Shown here one piece after another: positions 1 to 8,187 of a stretch of 37,908 bases of DNA (within the stretch, counting starts at the first letter, position 1; every line of letters begins with the position of its first letter). Source of the stretch: Phycisphaera mikurensis (GTDB lineage: Bacteria > Planctomycetota > B15-G4 > JADJEK01); the NCBI GenBank assembly GCA_020723465.1, contig DYIW01000001.1, forward strand, positions 14,533 through 52,440, given 5' to 3'. Made by a program: the position numbers and the translations under genes. The notes under the pieces are model-generated. The model saw nothing but the letters and a program-made list of their open reading frames with translations. It was not told the origin of the DNA and searched no databases.

Positions 1-12
1 TCACGTCTAACG

Positions 13-52
13 CGCGAACGGCGGCCGGTGCAACCACCGTCCGCCGTTCGCG
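13..52. terminator. Strong GC-rich hairpin downstream of tRNA-Val, possible terminator
   Basis: Two 18-base arms (13-30 and 35-52) pair with a single mismatch around a four-base CAAC loop. The hairpin lies about 12 bases beyond the 3' end of tRNA-Val on the minus strand, where a terminator for the tRNA pair, and perhaps for the whole fab-ddl unit, would be expected. No T-run follows it on the minus strand, so a standard intrinsic terminator is not demonstrated. It could equally be a 3'-end stabilising or processing structure. Confidence 0.4.
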
Positions 53-64
53 TCGTTCTATTGG

Positions 65-139
65 TGGTGGGCCGTAGTGGACTCGAACCACTGACTTCCA
101 CCGTGTGAAGATGGCACTCTACCACTGAGTCAACGGCCC
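65..139 (-). tRNA. tRNA-Val (anticodon CAC)
   Basis: Read on the minus strand this folds as a complete tRNA. The acceptor is GGGCCGT paired with ACGGCCC, followed by discriminator A and an encoded CCA. The T-loop is TTCGAGT. The anticodon stem CCATC/GGTGG encloses loop TTCACAC, giving anticodon CAC, which reads valine GTG. It lies 86 bases after tRNA-Leu(CAA) on the same strand and is probably co-transcribed with it. Confidence 0.95.
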
Positions 140-225
140 ACGTGTCATTCAGAGCGCCACGCGCGCAGGTGCACGTTAGGCGTTCCGCCCGTTCAAGACC
201 AGCGGAATCGCCGCGCGGCGCGGGT

Positions 226-314
226 TGGTGCCAGAGGGGGGACTCGAACCCCCACGCCCAGTGAAGGACTGCGGATTTTGAATCCGCCGCGTCTGCCAGT
301 TCCGCCACTCTGGC
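226..314 (-). tRNA. tRNA-Leu (anticodon CAA)
   Basis: Class II tRNA on the minus strand. The acceptor is GCCAGAG paired with CTCTGGC, then A and an encoded CCA. It has a long variable arm and a T-loop TTCGAGT. The anticodon stem GCGGA/TCCGC encloses TTCAAAA, so the anticodon is CAA, reading leucine TTG. It begins about 46 bases after the ddl stop and may be co-transcribed with the gene series upstream. TTG is a rare codon in DNA this GC-rich, yet a dedicated isoacceptor is kept. Confidence 0.95.
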
Positions 315-360
315 CCGTTGCATGCCGGCGCCGCGCGCGGCTCAGCATAGCGGCACGCGC

Positions 361-1371
361 TCATCGGCGCCAGGGGCCCACCCAGGGGACGAGCGCCGAG
401 CGCACGAGGACCTCGCACAGCTCGGCGTAGTCCAGCCCGGCGGTGCGCGCCGCGAGCGGGAAGAGCGAGACCGGCGTCAGGCCGGGCAGGGTGTTCAGCT
501 CGAGGAAGACCGGCTCCGCGTCCGCGGGCAGGATGAAGTCCGAGCGCGACAGGGAGCGGCAGCCGAACTCGCGGTGCAGGAGCACCGCGGCCCGGGCGAC
601 GCGCGCGGCCGCCGCCTCGTCGATGCGCGCCGGGCAGATCTCATCCGTCATCCCGGCGGTGTACTTCGCCTCGTAGTCGAAGAAGTCGTGGCCCTTGGGT
701 GCGATCTCGATGAGCGGGAGCGCCCGGGGGCCGCTCACTCCTTCCTCGAGCACCGGGCACGAGATCTCGATTCCCGCGATGGCGCTTTCCACCAACACTC
801 CTCCGCCCGCGGTCACGGCCGCGGCCAGGGCGCCATGCAGGCCCGCGGGCTCTCGCACCCGGGTCACGCCCACGCTCGAGCCCAGGCAGGCCGGCTTCAC
901 GAACACGGGGAACGCCATGTGGGCCGCGGCCGCCTCGACCCGCGCCAGGCCCTCCTCGAGGTTGCCCGCGCCCGCGGCCACGCCCGGCGCCACGCGGACG
1001 CCGAGCGCGCTGGCGACGCGCCGCGCCAGGATCTTGTTCATGGCCAGGGCGGAGGCGCAGACGCCCGAGCCCACGTAACGCAGGCCCAGCGTCTCGAGCA
1101 GCCCCTGCACGGTTCCATCCTCGCCGAAGGGCCCGTGCAGCGCCGGGAAGACCACCTCCGCGCCCCGCTGCAGCTCCCCCACCACCTCCGCCAGGGGCCG
1201 CGGCCGCGCGCCGTCGATGGCCCAGCCGCCGCGCTCGCCGATCACCACCCGCGTGACCGGGTAGCCGCGCTGCTGCAGAGCTTCGGCCACGGCCGTCCCG
1301 GAGAGCAGGGAGATCTCGCGTTCGCCCGAGGGTCCCCCCATCCACACCGCCACGCTCGGCTGGGCACCCAT
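361..1371 (-). CDS. ddl: D-alanine--D-alanine ligase
   Basis: Joins two D-alanines with ATP in the cytoplasm to supply the dipeptide end of the peptidoglycan stem. The 336 residues are the normal bacterial length. Seen in the sequence: the N-terminal GGPSGEREIS segment (the family usually reads GG.S.E..VS), the ATP-grasp loop GSSVGV preceded by FPVFVKPA, and the C-terminal FLELNTLPGLTP signature that carries the metal and substrate ligands. The ATG is preceded by GAGAGGT at good spacing. It follows the UAP1-like pyrophosphorylase by 27 bases, placing two cell-wall precursor enzymes together at the end of the fatty-acid gene series. Nothing appears broken. Confidence 0.95.
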   Translation of the reverse strand: MGAQPSVAVWMGGPSGEREISLLSGTAVAEALQQRGYPVTRVVIGERGGWAIDGARPRPLAEVVGELQRGAEVVFPALHGPFGEDGTVQGLLETLGLRYVGSGVCASALAMNKILARRVASALGVRVAPGVAAGAGNLEEGLARVEAAAAHMAFPVFVKPACLGSSVGVTRVREPAGLHGALAAAVTAGGGVLVESAIAGIEISCPVLEEGVSGPRALPLIEIAPKGHDFFDYEAKYTAGMTDEICPARIDEAAAARVARAAVLLHREFGCRSLSRSDFILPADAEPVFLELNTLPGLTPVSLFPLAARTAGLDYAELCEVLVRSALVPWVGPWRR

Positions 1372-1398
1372 GTGCTGACCTCTCCCGTCCGGCCGCCG

Positions 1399-2814
1399 CT
1401 ACGCGAGAAGCAAGCCGTCACGACAGAGGAGTCGCTCCTTTCTCACGCGCCGGAGGAACTCCTCCTGATCGAGGCTGAAGAGCGGCGAGATCTCGACGCG
1501 GGCCTCGGCGCTGGCGCTCTGGAAGCCCGCGGCCTCGATCCAGGAGCGAAAGAGGCGCGCCAGGTCCGCGCGCGCCGTCTCGGCCGAGTTGTCGCCCGCG
1601 GCGTTCTTCACCGGCGAGAACTCCTGCGCGCGGTCAGTCTCCACCACGAGCGTCCTCTTGGCCAGCGGCAGCGCGTCGAACACGAAGGTCTCGAACTTGC
1701 AGCCGCTCCGCTCGACGAGGGCGCCGCTCGGCTCCTCGTCGCCGACGCAGCGCATGGCCTTGTGCGCGCGGTGGAACGGCAGTTTCACGCCGGCGTCGGC
1801 CAGGACGCGCACGAAGGCCACGGAAAGCGCGTGGATGGCGATGCTGCCGGCGCGGTACAGGAGCCGGCCCTCGGCGTCGCGAGCTTCCGCCAGCTCGCGC
1901 GGCAGGTCGCTGTACTCCACCACGCCGAGCCGGCGCCCGGAGCGAGCGAAGACTCCCACCTTCTCCGCCGGGTCGCGCTTCATCACGACCTTGCTCGACA
2001 TGTCCGACCGAGCCAGAACGTGGTGTCCGAGGAAGGTCGGGTCGAGCACCTTGACCAGCGGGTTGTCCACCTGGAAGTAGAAGATCTGCTCGATGCCGCG
2101 TCGCTCGAGCTCGTCGAGGATCCCCTCGCGCGCGAGCGCGGAAAGCGTGCCGCCGTGGCCGTCCGGCGAAAGGAAGAGGCTGTCCGGAGCAAGGAGCAGC
2201 AGGCGGCCCGCGCCGTCCACGGCCGGGAGCATGCCCTGGCGAACCAGCAGGACGTCGCGTTCGGGCAGGCCGAAGCAGCCATGCTCCGCCAGGAAGGAGC
2301 GCGTCGCCGCGTCGGTCGCCGCGCTCGTCAGGATGAGCAACGGGATGGCCGCGCCGCAGCGCAGCCGCGAGGCGAGCACCTTGGCGCAGTGCCACTCGTA
2401 CAGGGAGCAGCCGCTCACCGGGCCGATGGGCAGACACCCCTTCGGCATGTCGAGGCCAAGCCGCGAACCCTGGCCGCCAGCCACGACCAGCGCGGCGACT
2501 TTGCCCGCGGCGAGCAACTCCTCGCCCGCCCGCCGTGCCCGGTTTACGCGCCGGCGCGCGCCGGCCGTGTCCGGCAGCGGCAGGAAGGGAGCGGGTTCGA
2601 GCCTGGAGAGATCGAGCGCCGCCACGGGCGCGCCGCGCCGCATCTCCTCGACGAGGCGCGCCAGCAGCGCGAGGTCGACGGTCTCGAGCTGCGCCAGCAA
2701 GCGCTCCCGGGCGGGCGGCGCGAGGGCCGGCCAGCAGCGAAACACGTGTTCCTGGCCGGCGCCGGCGAAGGCGTGGCGCAGGCGTTCCTCGCGCTCCGCG
2801 AGCGACTCGGTCAT
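1399..2814 (-). CDS. UDP-N-acetylhexosamine pyrophosphorylase-like (UAP1/UDPGP family)
   Basis: Predicted to transfer UMP from UTP to a sugar 1-phosphate, most likely GlcNAc-1-P, giving the UDP-sugar for peptidoglycan or lipopolysaccharide. The 471 residues match eukaryotic UAP1 along their length. They include the nucleotide-binding loop VVAGGQGSRLGLDMPKG, the segment VDNPLVKVLDPTFLGHH, KVVMKRDPAEKVGVF followed by VVEYSDLP, and the late segment FETFVFDALPLAK then EFSPVKNAAG. These fit UAP better than the glucose-1-P uridylyltransferase branch; the specificity is inferred. The ATG overlaps the stop of the dehydrogenase upstream by four bases (ATGA), so the two are likely translationally coupled. 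Most bacteria use GlmU for this step; no glmU is in the window. Confidence 0.8.
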   Translation of the reverse strand: MTESLAEREERLRHAFAGAGQEHVFRCWPALAPPARERLLAQLETVDLALLARLVEEMRRGAPVAALDLSRLEPAPFLPLPDTAGARRRVNRARRAGEELLAAGKVAALVVAGGQGSRLGLDMPKGCLPIGPVSGCSLYEWHCAKVLASRLRCGAAIPLLILTSAATDAATRSFLAEHGCFGLPERDVLLVRQGMLPAVDGAGRLLLLAPDSLFLSPDGHGGTLSALAREGILDELERRGIEQIFYFQVDNPLVKVLDPTFLGHHVLARSDMSSKVVMKRDPAEKVGVFARSGRRLGVVEYSDLPRELAEARDAEGRLLYRAGSIAIHALSVAFVRVLADAGVKLPFHRAHKAMRCVGDEEPSGALVERSGCKFETFVFDALPLAKRTLVVETDRAQEFSPVKNAAGDNSAETARADLARLFRSWIEAAGFQSASAEARVEISPLFSLDQEEFLRRVRKERLLCRDGLLLA

Positions 2815-3770
2815 GGTCTGGGCTTGCCTTCGATGAGGACCTTGAGCACGCCCGGCTCGGCCGCCCGGGCGAGGGCCGCGGCGCCGTCCGCCAGCGAGAT
2901 GCGGGCGGAGATGAGGGACGCGAGCGGCACGCGCGACGCCGCCATCAGCTCGAGGGCGGCCGGCAGCGAGCCGCAGCGCGAGCCGACCACCTTGACCTCG
3001 TCGATGACGATCGGCGCCAGGTTCGTGGCGTGGGGCGCGGCGCAGGTGGACTTCAGCACCACGGTTCCCAGCGGCTCCACCAGGCGCAGCGCAGCGGCCA
3101 GCCCCTCGGGAGAGCCCGTCGCCTCGACCACGACGGCGAACCGATCCCTGATCTGCTCGGGAACGGGCCTCTCCTCCACCGCGATCGGGAAGGGCACGCG
3201 CCCGGGACGGCGGCCGAAGAGCGTCACGGAGTGGGATTTCTCGGCCAGCACGTAGGCGCAGAGCACGCCGATGCGGCCGTCGCCCAGCACGGCGACGCGT
3301 TGCCAGGGCGCGATGTCCACCTGCTCCACCACGCGGCAGGCGGCGGCGAGCGGCTCGGCGAAGACCGCGTGCTCGTCCGGCACGGCGTCCGGGACGCGGT
3401 AGAGGTTCCTCTCCGGCAGGGTGAAGGTGTCCTGGAAGACCCCGTCCCGGCCGAGGATGCCGAGCACGGTCCGAGACGGACAGTGATTCGGCAGGCCGCG
3501 GCTGCAGAAGTCGCAACGTTGGCAGGCGCAGTTGATCGCCCCCACCACGCGCGCGCCCTGCAGGCCGGGAGAGGCGGCTTCTACGACCTCGCCGACGAAC
3601 TCGTGGCCGAGGACGCCGCGGAACCCCAGGTAGCCGCGAGCGATCTCGAGGTCCGTGCCGCAGACGCCGGCGAGGCGCATGCGGATGCGCGCCTCACCGG
3701 GCGGCAGCGCGGGCGGTTCGTTCGTGGTGACGACGCACACCGAGCGGCCGTCGAAGCACAGCGCCGTCAT
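2811..3770 (-). CDS. Zinc-dependent medium-chain alcohol dehydrogenase family protein
   Basis: NAD(P)-dependent oxidoreductase of the MDR superfamily, substrate unknown. At 319 residues it is slightly shorter than usual. Visible features are the catalytic-zinc cysteine in GVCGTDLEI, GHEFVGEV, a four-cysteine structural zinc lobe (CACQRCDFCSRGLPNHC), and a Rossmann segment VLGDGRIGVL. It lies 21 bases after fabF and overlaps the UAP1-like gene by four bases. A polyol- or threonine-dehydrogenase-like activity is possible, but the sequence does not settle it. Its place between fatty-acid and nucleotide-sugar genes may mean only co-expression. Confidence 0.85.
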   Translation of the reverse strand: MTALCFDGRSVCVVTTNEPPALPPGEARIRMRLAGVCGTDLEIARGYLGFRGVLGHEFVGEVVEAASPGLQGARVVGAINCACQRCDFCSRGLPNHCPSRTVLGILGRDGVFQDTFTLPERNLYRVPDAVPDEHAVFAEPLAAACRVVEQVDIAPWQRVAVLGDGRIGVLCAYVLAEKSHSVTLFGRRPGRVPFPIAVEERPVPEQIRDRFAVVVEATGSPEGLAAALRLVEPLGTVVLKSTCAAPHATNLAPIVIDEVKVVGSRCGSLPAALELMAASRVPLASLISARISLADGAAALARAAEPGVLKVLIEGKPRP

Positions 3771-3791
3771 CGCGTGCGCTCCCCTCTGACT

Positions 3792-5033
3792 TCAGGTGAG
3801 CTTGCCGATCGCCAGGCAGACGTTGTGGCCTCCGAACCCGAGCGAGTTGGAGATGGCGTAGCGCACGTTCATGTCGCGCGCCGCGCCCGGCACGTAGTCG
3901 AGGTCGCAGGCCGGGTCGGGGTGTTCGAGGTTGAGGGTCGGGTGCACCACGTTGCGCTGCACGGTCATCGCCAGGGCGGCGAACTCGAGCGCCGCCGAGG
4001 CGCCGAGCAAGTGGCCAACCATCGACTTGGTGGAGGAGACCGCCAGGCGCCGAGCGTGCTCGCCGAAGACCCGCTTGATGGCCGTGGTCTCCACGGCGTC
4101 GTTGTACGGCGTCGACGTGCCGTGAGCGTTGACGTAGTCCACCTGGTCGGGAGCGAGCCCCGCGTCCCTCAGGGCGAGCGCCATGGCCTGCGCCGGACCG
4201 ATGCCATCCTCTTGCGGAGCGGTGATGTGGAAGGCATCGGCCGTGGAGCCGAAGCCGAGCACCTCGGCGTAGATCCTGGCTCCGCGCCGCCGGGCGTGCT
4301 CCAGCTCCTCGAGCACGACGATGGCGGCGCCGTCGCCCATGACGAAGCCGTCGCGCTCGGCGTCGAACGGCCGGCTGGCCGCCTGCGGGTTGTCGTTGCG
4401 CCGCGACAGGGCCTTCAAGGCGCAGAAGCCGGCCAGACCGAGAGGCGTGATCGCGGTCTCGGAGCCGCCGCTGAGGATGACGTCCGCCTCGCCGTACTGG
4501 ATGGTGCGGAACGCCATGCCGATGGCGTGGCCGGCCGAGGCGCAGGCGGAGCCGCAAACGAAGTTGGTCCCGCGCAGGCCGTACCTGATGGAGATCTGGC
4601 CGGACATGGCGTTGACCATGAGCTTGGGGATGAAGTGCGGGGAGATGCGCTTGGGCCCGCGTTCCAGCAGGACCGAGTGCATCTCCTCGAGTTCATGGAT
4701 CCCGCCGATGCCCGAGCCCGCGACGCAGCCGATCCGCTCCGGGTCGCACTTGTCGAGCTGCAGGCCGGAGTCCTTCAAGGCCTCGCCGGCCGCGACCAGC
4801 GCGTACTGCGTGAACAGGTCCAGCTTCTTCCCCTCGACCTTGGGAAAGTGGTCCTCCTCGCGGTAGTCGCGACACTCGCCCGCGAACTGCGTGGGATAGT
4901 CGCTGGCATCGAAGCGCTGCACGGGAGCGATACCGCTCCTCCCCTGCACCAGGCCGTCCCATGTCTTCTCCATGCCGATGCCCAGGGAGGAGAGGGCTCC
5001 GAGCCCGCTCACCACGACGCGCTTCTTGGCCAT
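3792..5033 (-). CDS. fabF: Beta-ketoacyl-ACP synthase II
   Basis: Condenses malonyl-ACP with acyl-ACP in each elongation round of type II fatty-acid synthesis, in the cytoplasm. The 413 residues are typical of FabF. The Cys-His-His triad is present: the cysteine near residue 164 in GSACASAGHA, the first histidine in NAHGTSTPYND and the second in SMVGHLLGASAA. The glycine-rich C-terminal segment NSLGFGGHN is also there. It is the last of the core fab genes, 75 bases after acpP, the order found in many bacteria (acpP-fabF). I see no sign of polyketide-type extra domains. Confidence 0.97.
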   Translation of the reverse strand: MAKKRVVVSGLGALSSLGIGMEKTWDGLVQGRSGIAPVQRFDASDYPTQFAGECRDYREEDHFPKVEGKKLDLFTQYALVAAGEALKDSGLQLDKCDPERIGCVAGSGIGGIHELEEMHSVLLERGPKRISPHFIPKLMVNAMSGQISIRYGLRGTNFVCGSACASAGHAIGMAFRTIQYGEADVILSGGSETAITPLGLAGFCALKALSRRNDNPQAASRPFDAERDGFVMGDGAAIVVLEELEHARRRGARIYAEVLGFGSTADAFHITAPQEDGIGPAQAMALALRDAGLAPDQVDYVNAHGTSTPYNDAVETTAIKRVFGEHARRLAVSSTKSMVGHLLGASAALEFAALAMTVQRNVVHPTLNLEHPDPACDLDYVPGAARDMNVRYAISNSLGFGGHNVCLAIGKLT

Positions 5034-5108
5034 CTACCTGGTCCGTCCAGAAGGCGATCCGGCCGCCGAGGCCACCGGACCGAGAAGTTCGGATGGGATC
5101 CCGGCGAC

Positions 5109-5348
5109 TCAGCTCATCCGCTTCTGGATGTAGTCGACCGCGTCTCCCACGGTCTGGATCTTCTCGGCGTCCTCGTCCGGGATGTTGATGTCGAACTCGT
5201 CCTCGAACTCCATCACGAGCTCGACCGTGTCCAGGGAGTCGGCGCCGAGGTCGTTGATGAACGACGTGCTGGCCTGGATCTTGTCGCGGCTGGCGCCCAT
5301 CTGCTCGCAGACGATGTTGATGACGCGCTCCTCAATACTTGCGCTCAC
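5109..5348 (-). CDS. acpP: Acyl carrier protein
   Basis: Carries growing acyl chains on a 4'-phosphopantetheine attached to Ser38, in the motif [11 protein letters not shown]. The protein is 79 residues and acidic, with the usual helix II segment [12 protein letters not shown] chose the GTG start because a strong Shine-Dalgarno sequence, GGAGGAGG, precedes it by five bases and it gives the standard ACP N-terminus MSASIEERV; the frame stays open further upstream but is not needed. It lies between fabG and fabF, after a 141-base gap that may hold its own promoter. That would fit the high ACP level cells need. Confidence 0.95.
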   Translation of the reverse strand: MSASIEERVINIVCEQMGASRDKIQASTSFINDLGADSLDTVELVMEFEDEFDINIPDEDAEKIQTVGDAVDYIQKRMS

Positions 5349-5399
5349 TGCGTCCTCCTCCAGGGAAGTGAATCCTGCCGCCACCGGCAAGGGATGGTT

Positions 5400-5428
5400 A
5401 TTGAAAATGGCGCGACGGTCCAATGCAA
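5400..5428 (-). promoter_or_regulatory. Possible internal promoter for acpP
   Basis: In the 141-base fabG-acpP gap, locally richer in A and T than its surroundings, the minus strand carries TTGCAT, a 17-base spacer and TTCAAT, resembling sigma70 -35 and -10 boxes with three and four matches. A second pairing shifted by five bases (TTGGAC, 17 bases, TAACCA) is also possible. A separate acpP promoter inside a fab cluster is known from other bacteria. This assignment rests on sequence resemblance only. Confidence 0.25.
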
Positions 5429-5489
5429 CGCTTTTCCAGGGCTACCTGGACCACGCAACCTGCGATTCTCCAAAGGCCTAGAACACTCG

Positions 5490-6242
5490 TCACATCGCCA
5501 TGCCGCCGTCGGCGAGCAGCACGTGGCCGGTGACGTAGGAAGCGAGATCGGAGGCCAGAAACAGCACCGCGCCCGCCACGTCCTCCGGCGTGCCGAACCT
5601 GCCGAGAGGAATGGCCTTTCTCGACTCCTCCTTCACCTCGGCCGGCAGGGCCCCAGTCATGTCCGTCGCGATGAAGCCGGGCGCCACGGCGTTGACCGTG
5701 ACGTTCCGGGAGCCGAACTCCTTGGCCAGGGACTTGGTGAGGCCGAGCAGGCCCGCCTTGGCCGCGGCGTAGTTCGCCTGGCCCGCGTTGCCGGTGATGC
5801 CGATGACCGAAGCCACGTTGATGATCCGCCCGGCGCGCGCCTTGGTCATGGTGCGCGCCAGCGCCCGGCAGAAGTTGAAGCAGCCCTTCAGGTTCACCGC
5901 GAGTACGCGGTCGAAGTCCTGCTCCGACATGCGCAGGAAGAGGCCGTCGCGGGTGATGCCGGCGTTGTTGACCAGGATGTCGAGGCGGCCCAGCTCGGCG
6001 AGCGCGCGCTCCGCCGCCGCGCCCGCCTGGGCGAAGTCCGCCACGTCGGCGCCGAGAGCAACGGCCTTGACGCCGAGCTCGCTCACGCGCGCCGCTGCCT
6101 CAGCGCACAGCCCGGCCTCGAGGTCGACCAGGGCGACGTTGGCGCCCGCCTCGGCGAGGCGCAGCGCGATGGCCCGGCCGATGCCGCGCGCCGCGCCGGT
6201 GACGAGCGCAGCCTTGCCGCTCAGGTCGATCGTGACCCCCAC
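5490..6242 (-). CDS. fabG: 3-oxoacyl-ACP reductase
   Basis: NADPH-dependent reduction of 3-oxoacyl-ACP in type II fatty-acid synthesis. It is a 250-residue short-chain dehydrogenase. The cofactor loop is TGAARGIGRAIAL near residues 15-27, the NNAG motif is near 92, and the catalytic Ser145, Tyr158 and Lys162 are present (YAAAK). The C-terminal segment FLASDLASYVTGHVLLADGG is typical of FabG. It starts 20 bases after the fabD stop, within the fabH-fabD-fabG-acpP-fabF series, which supports the fatty-acid role over other SDR activities. Confidence 0.96.
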   Translation of the reverse strand: MGVTIDLSGKAALVTGAARGIGRAIALRLAEAGANVALVDLEAGLCAEAAARVSELGVKAVALGADVADFAQAGAAAERALAELGRLDILVNNAGITRDGLFLRMSEQDFDRVLAVNLKGCFNFCRALARTMTKARAGRIINVASVIGITGNAGQANYAAAKAGLLGLTKSLAKEFGSRNVTVNAVAPGFIATDMTGALPAEVKEESRKAIPLGRFGTPEDVAGAVLFLASDLASYVTGHVLLADGGMAM

Positions 6243-6262
6243 GCGTGCTCCTTTCCCGCCTC

Positions 6263-7195
6263 TCAGGCGTAGTCCCGCACGCCCGGCAGGGAGGTGACGT
6301 TGACCCCGCGTGCCTGCGGCGCCACCTTGCGCAGCAGGCCGGTCAGGACGCCACCCGGCGCCGGTTCAACCAGAGTTTCGACGCCGAGCGCCACGAAGCG
6401 TCGCACCGTCTCCTCCCAGAGCACGGGACGCGTGACCTGGTCGGCGAGATGCCGGCGGATCTCCTCCGGGTCGGACACGAGGTCGCCGGTGACGTTGGCG
6501 GCGAAGGCGATGCGCGGCGGCCGGATCTCGACCTCGGCCAGGGCAGCGCGCAGGGTCTCGGTCGCACTCGCCATGAGCGGCGAGTGGAAGGCGCCGGCCA
6601 CTTTGAGCCGCACCGTGCGCCGGATGTCGAACTCACGCGCGCGGGCCTCGGCCAGGTCGAGCGCCGCCCTGGCGCCGGAAAGGGCGATGGAGCCCGGCGC
6701 GAGGTAGTTGGCCGGCACGAGCACGCCTGCCTCCGCGCCGGCGCGCGCCAGCGCGGCAGCTTGCTCGCGCGTGGCGCCGAGCAGGGAGAGCATGCCGCTG
6801 GGATGCTCCTCGGAGGCGCGCTGCATGGCCTCGCCGCGGCGGCGCACCAGCCTGAGGGCGTCGTCGAGCGCGAGCGCGCCGGCGAACCAGAGCGCGGTGT
6901 ATTCGCCGAGCGACAGGCCGGCGGTCGCGGTGAAGTCCTCGGTGCGGAGGCCGCGCTCGGCGCGCAGCGCCTCGACCACCGCCGCGCTCGTGGCGAAGAT
7001 GGCCGGCTGGCAGATGTCCGTGGCCTCGAGCCGCTCCGCCGGGCCCTGCAGGCACAGCGTCTTCAGGTCGAAGCCGAGCACCTCGTTCGCCCGGTCGAGC
7101 ACGGCGGCGGCGCGCGGCACGCCGGCGATGATGTCCGCCGCCATGCCCGGGTGCTGGGCGCCCTGCCCCGGAAAGACGATCGCCCGCGTGCCCAT
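6263..7195 (-). CDS. fabD: Malonyl-CoA:ACP transacylase
   Basis: Transfers malonyl from CoA to ACP, supplying the extender unit. The 310 residues are full length. Visible are the N-terminal FPGQGAQ, the nucleophile elbow GLSLGEYTAL with Ser95, and the catalytic histidine in GAFHSPLM. The elbow reads GLSLG, not the more usual GHSLG, so the histidine just before the serine is a leucine; I believe this variant occurs in some lineages and does not imply loss of activity. The ATG lies two bases after the fabH stop. Confidence 0.95.
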   Translation of the reverse strand: MGTRAIVFPGQGAQHPGMAADIIAGVPRAAAVLDRANEVLGFDLKTLCLQGPAERLEATDICQPAIFATSAAVVEALRAERGLRTEDFTATAGLSLGEYTALWFAGALALDDALRLVRRRGEAMQRASEEHPSGMLSLLGATREQAAALARAGAEAGVLVPANYLAPGSIALSGARAALDLAEARAREFDIRRTVRLKVAGAFHSPLMASATETLRAALAEVEIRPPRIAFAANVTGDLVSDPEEIRRHLADQVTRPVLWEETVRRFVALGVETLVEPAPGGVLTGLLRKVAPQARGVNVTSLPGVRDYA

Positions 7196-7197
7196 GG

Positions 7198-8187
7198 CTA
7201 CCACTTCAGGCTCACTGCGCCCCAGGTGAGTCCCGCGCCAAAGGCGCACATGACCACGAGCTTGCCCTGCTCGGCGTCGAGGCGGCCGGCGCGTCGCGCC
7301 TCGTCCAGGCCGATGGGGATCGAGGCCGACGACGTGTTGCCGAACCTGTCGATGTTGACGTACACCTGCTCGTTCTGCAGGCCGAGGCGGTCGCGCGCCG
7401 ACTCGAGGATGCGCAGGTTGACCTGGTGGGGGATCACCAGCCCGAGCGCGACGTCCGCGTGGCGCTGGCGGGCCTTCTCGACCAACTCGACCATCCTGCT
7501 CACCGCGAAGCGGTAGACGTCGCGGCCGCGCACGCGCATGTAGTGCTCCCGGTCGTCCACCGTGCGGTGGCTGGCGCTGTGCCGGGAGCCTCCCGCCTTG
7601 ATCTTGATGAAGTCCTCTCCGTCGCCATCCGCGTGCAGGTCGACCGAGAGGATCTCGCCGCGCTCGAACTGGTCGGACAGGATCACGGCGCCGGCGCCGT
7701 CGCCGAAGAGGATGCAGGAGGCGCGGTCCTGATAGTCGGTGACGCGAGAGAGGGCCTCGGCGCCCACCACCAGCACGTTGTGCGCGGCGCCCGTCTCGAT
7801 GAACTTCTGCGCCGTGGCCACGGCGTAGACGAACCCGGAGCAGGCGGCCTGGATGTCGAAGGCGCCGATGTGCCGGGCCTTGAGCCTGCTCTGCAGCAGG
7901 CAGGCCGTGGACGGGATGACGTAGTCGGAGCTGATCGTCGCCACGATGATCATGTCGAGGTCGGCGGCGCTCATGCCGGCATTCGCGAGCGCCTTCACGG
8001 AGGCCTCGATGGCGAGATCGGACGTCGCCTTGTCGTCGGCGATGATGCGCCGCTCCTTGATCCCGGTGCGCGTGGTGATCCACTCGTCCGAGGTGTCCAC
8101 CATCTTCTGCAGGTCGTCGTTGCTGAGCACCCGCTCGGGGACGCAGGCGCCGGTCCCGCGGATGCCGACTCGCCTGGCCGCGGTCAT
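7198..8187 (-). CDS. fabH: Beta-ketoacyl-ACP synthase III
   Basis: Starts fatty-acid chains by condensing acetyl-CoA or another acyl-CoA with malonyl-ACP. The protein is 329 residues, with catalytic Cys116 (QAACSGF), the histidine in IPHQVN and the asparagine in RFGNTSSAS. The ATG start is fixed by a four-base ATGA overlap with the plsX stop and gives the expected N-terminus (MTAARRVGIRGTG). The open frame extends far upstream of this ATG but only as antisense-like shadow. Primer preference, straight or branched, cannot be told from sequence alone. Confidence 0.96.
   Translation of the reverse strand: MTAARRVGIRGTGACVPERVLSNDDLQKMVDTSDEWITTRTGIKERRIIADDKATSDLAIEASVKALANAGMSAADLDMIIVATISSDYVIPSTACLLQSRLKARHIGAFDIQAACSGFVYAVATAQKFIETGAAHNVLVVGAEALSRVTDYQDRASCILFGDGAGAVILSDQFERGEILSVDLHADGDGEDFIKIKAGGSRHSASHRTVDDREHYMRVRGRDVYRFAVSRMVELVEKARQRHADVALGLVIPHQVNLRILESARDRLGLQNEQVYVNIDRFGNTSSASIPIGLDEARRAGRLDAEQGKLVVMCAFGAGLTWGAVSLKW

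Noticed and set aside
322-6272. Very long plus-strand open frames (977 and 1245 codons) opposite ddl through fabG
   Set aside because: They are Arg/Ala/Gly/His-rich, match no family, and lie exactly antisense to well-recognised genes. Stop codons are rare in all frames at this GC content.
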